DNA of 6,316 nucleotides, from positions 1 to 6,316 of the forward strand of contig JAQICF010000040.1 of NCBI GenBank assembly GCA_027858795.1, in the 5' to 3' direction. The stretch comes from Candidatus Delongbacteria bacterium (GTDB lineage Bacteria > Delongbacteria > UBA4055). Position 1 is the first letter of the stretch; the number at the start of each line of letters is the position of its first letter. The position numbers and the translations under genes were made by a program. Under the pieces are notes generated by a model. That model saw only the letters and a list, made by a program, of their open reading frames with translations. It did not search any database and was not told the DNA's origin. Positions 4,758 through 6,316 of the stretch are shown one piece after another.

Positions 4758-6316
4758 GTGAAATATTTTACGATACTTATATTGATCCTGATATTATCAT
4801 TTTTTTACGTTGCCTTAGTGGAAACGGATGATAGTGATATTGAAATTCAGAGAATTCAGTTAGTTTCAAATATTGATACAAGTTATATCGCGGAGATACC
4901 GAACAATAGTTTTTTGAAGAAGATCGACATTGATCTTAGTGGATACAAAACAACTAAGAAGACTTTAATTTATGATAGCCTAGAGTATGTTGCAGATGTA
5001 ATTGAATTTGAAGATTCTTTGGTAATCGAACTTCCAAAAGAAAATAAGAAAAGTGATCTATTTGCCGAATTTTATTCGTTTTCAACCGTAAAAAATATTT
5101 TTAGAAAACATAGAACACACTTGGGTAAATCTAAATCTGAAATTATAATTCATCGGGTAAAAGATTCGTATATTTATGATCTGCGAATTTTAAGATCAGT
5201 AAGACGAAGGTGGGATAGAAAAAAGAAAAAAAGTATCGTAGTTTTCGATATTGCTGGACTAAGAGACAGTTTGATTAATGACACTACAAAATTTCCTTTT
5301 TTTTCTAAGATAAAAGAAAGGTCAAAATATTTTACAAGAACACAATTACTTTCATCAAACAGATTTCAGTCGAAATTATCAATACTAAAATGCTTAGAAC
5401 CTTATTTAGTTTTGGATGAGAAAGCTCCTTTCAAGAAAGAAAAAAGCAAGGTCATGACAGACTTGAGAAATTCATCAATGCCTGAAATATATGATAATTC
5501 AGGGTATAATACTTACTATTACGGAAGCAATATTGAAGATAAAAAATACTTCAGTAAATTTTTTAATAACAGCTCACTTTTCACTGATAAAACGGATAGA
5601 GAAATTCGAATTATCCAAAAATTTGATAATGAAATAAATGAAAATAAAGATGCTGAAAATTTCTACTATGTTGATCTGAATACTGATGTAATAGATAGCG
5701 ATTACTATCTGAGATCTGTTGATTCCTATCTCAAGGAGCTTTTTTTTCATATCAAAAGTAAAGTTGACATGAATGACTATATATTTGTGATATTATCAAC
5801 TTCCAATAAAAACATTTTTGATCCAATGCTCACCATGTTCTTCTCTGAAAAAAGTATTGACATGAAAGAGATCGATACGAAAGTTGACCTTACAGATATT
5901 TCCAAGACTATTCTGAGTTATTCAAAATTGAAGATACCTTACTATTTCAGTGGGAATAATCTTGCAAAGGAAAAAGAGATTGAAGATAGAAGCAGTATCT
6001 TAGGATCTGATACTGATACTCTGATGTTCTATAATGAAAATATTTTATTTAAGAAGCAAAAGTATTCGGATAAATATGAATTGATCACTGTCAAAGAAAA
6101 TGAAGATTCAGGTAGGAAAAAGGAAGATGTAGCATTTGAATATGAACAACAAATCATCGACCAATATTCCGGTGATTATATCAAGTATTTAATATTCAAA
6201 AATGAAAGTAATCAACCAATAAATTACAATTTGAAAATAAATTCGAAGAATAGATTTATTAAGCTTGATGATGTAGGAAATTACTATTCAAAGAAGAGAA
6301 CTTATAGGCGTTATGA
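4758..6316 (+). CDS. Membrane-anchored sulfatase-fold protein lacking catalytic residues (partial, runs off right edge)
   Basis: An open frame of 519 codons plus two bases starts at GTG 4758, directly preceded by an in-frame TAA (4755-4757); a weak AGG lies at 4745-4747. GTG is the earliest start and keeps the hydrophobic N-terminus (residues 3-20), a membrane anchor or signal peptide. Residues 21-158 are an unassigned basic/acidic region. Residues 159-400 follow the order of sulfatase/alkaline-phosphatase-superfamily domains: SIVVFDIAGLRDS (159-171), FPFFSKIKERSKYFTRTQLLS (179-199) like the 'P-x-LD-x-L-A-x-G-x-x-F' block, SMPEIYDNSGYNTYYYGSN (240-258), a YLRSVDSYLKELF helix (317-329), YIFVILSTSN (341-350) where SDHG is expected, and TDISKTILSYSKLKIP (379-394). 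The nucleophile motif CxPxR is absent, and the SDHG metal ligands are Ser349/Asn350. From about 465 a beta-rich tail follows (IKYLIFKNESNQPINYNLKI). Read as a pseudoenzyme; fold assignment is by eye. Confidence 0.6.
   Translation, partial: MKYFTILILILILSFFYVALVETDDSDIEIQRIQLVSNIDTSYIAEIPNNSFLKKIDIDLSGYKTTKKTLIYDSLEYVADVIEFEDSLVIELPKENKKSDLFAEFYSFSTVKNIFRKHRTHLGKSKSEIIIHRVKDSYIYDLRILRSVRRRWDRKKKKSIVVFDIAGLRDSLINDTTKFPFFSKIKERSKYFTRTQLLSSNRFQSKLSILKCLEPYLVLDEKAPFKKEKSKVMTDLRNSSMPEIYDNSGYNTYYYGSNIEDKKYFSKFFNNSSLFTDKTDREIRIIQKFDNEINENKDAENFYYVDLNTDVIDSDYYLRSVDSYLKELFFHIKSKVDMNDYIFVILSTSNKNIFDPMLTMFFSEKSIDMKEIDTKVDLTDISKTILSYSKLKIPYYFSGNNLAKEKEIEDRSSILGSDTDTLMFYNENILFKKQKYSDKYELITVKENEDSGRKKEDVAFEYEQQIIDQYSGDYIKYLIFKNESNQPINYNLKINSKNRFIKLDDVGNYYSKKRTYRRY

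Overview
The window looks like chromosomal DNA of an AT-rich (about one third GC by eye) Gram-negative bacterium. It has small secreted beta-barrel-type proteins, an HPr kinase/phosphorylase fragment and a bacterial FolE1/FolB/MetK set. A lineage of the FCB group or a related uncultured phylum (Cloacimonadota- or Delongbacteria-like) would fit, but this is a low-confidence impression; the sequence alone does not fix the taxon.

Layout. (1) 1-230, minus strand: the first 76 codons of hprK, running off the left edge. (2) 231-500: a gene-free, divergent, very AT-rich regulatory stretch with a possible promoter, a 15-bp direct repeat and two clean stem-loops, the second ending just before the folE ribosome binding site. 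(3) 501-2235, plus strand: a pterin cluster of folE, a FolM/PTR1-type pteridine reductase and folB (or folX). The last two genes overlap by 7 bases. The folE-folM gap holds three hairpins, two of them REP-like. (4) 2236-2347: a 21-bp tandem repeat enclosed in a long inverted repeat. (5) 2348-4674: a secreted beta-barrel protein, metK and a second secreted beta-barrel-like protein, tightly packed (24-base gap, then a 1-base overlap). (6) 4675-4757: a degenerate 19-bp tandem repeat. (7) 4758 to the right edge: a long open frame with a GTG start, encoding a membrane-anchored protein that I read as a sulfatase-fold pseudoenzyme.

How the genes work together. FolE makes dihydroneopterin triphosphate from GTP, FolB/FolX acts on the dihydroneopterin side chain, and the FolM-like enzyme reduces dihydropterins or dihydrofolate. 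No folK, folP or folC is present, and the trio matches the folE-folM-folX set used for tetrahydromonapterin in E. coli and Pseudomonas, so the end product may be a reduced pterin rather than, or as well as, folate. MetK supplies S-adenosylmethionine; its two beta-barrel neighbours have no evident functional link to it.

The most notable items are the sulfatase-like protein that has lost its recognisable catalytic residues (4758-6316), the YxxxR active site in the pteridine reductase, and the density of palindromic and tandem repeat elements between genes. I saw no clear evidence of a wholly new multigene system.
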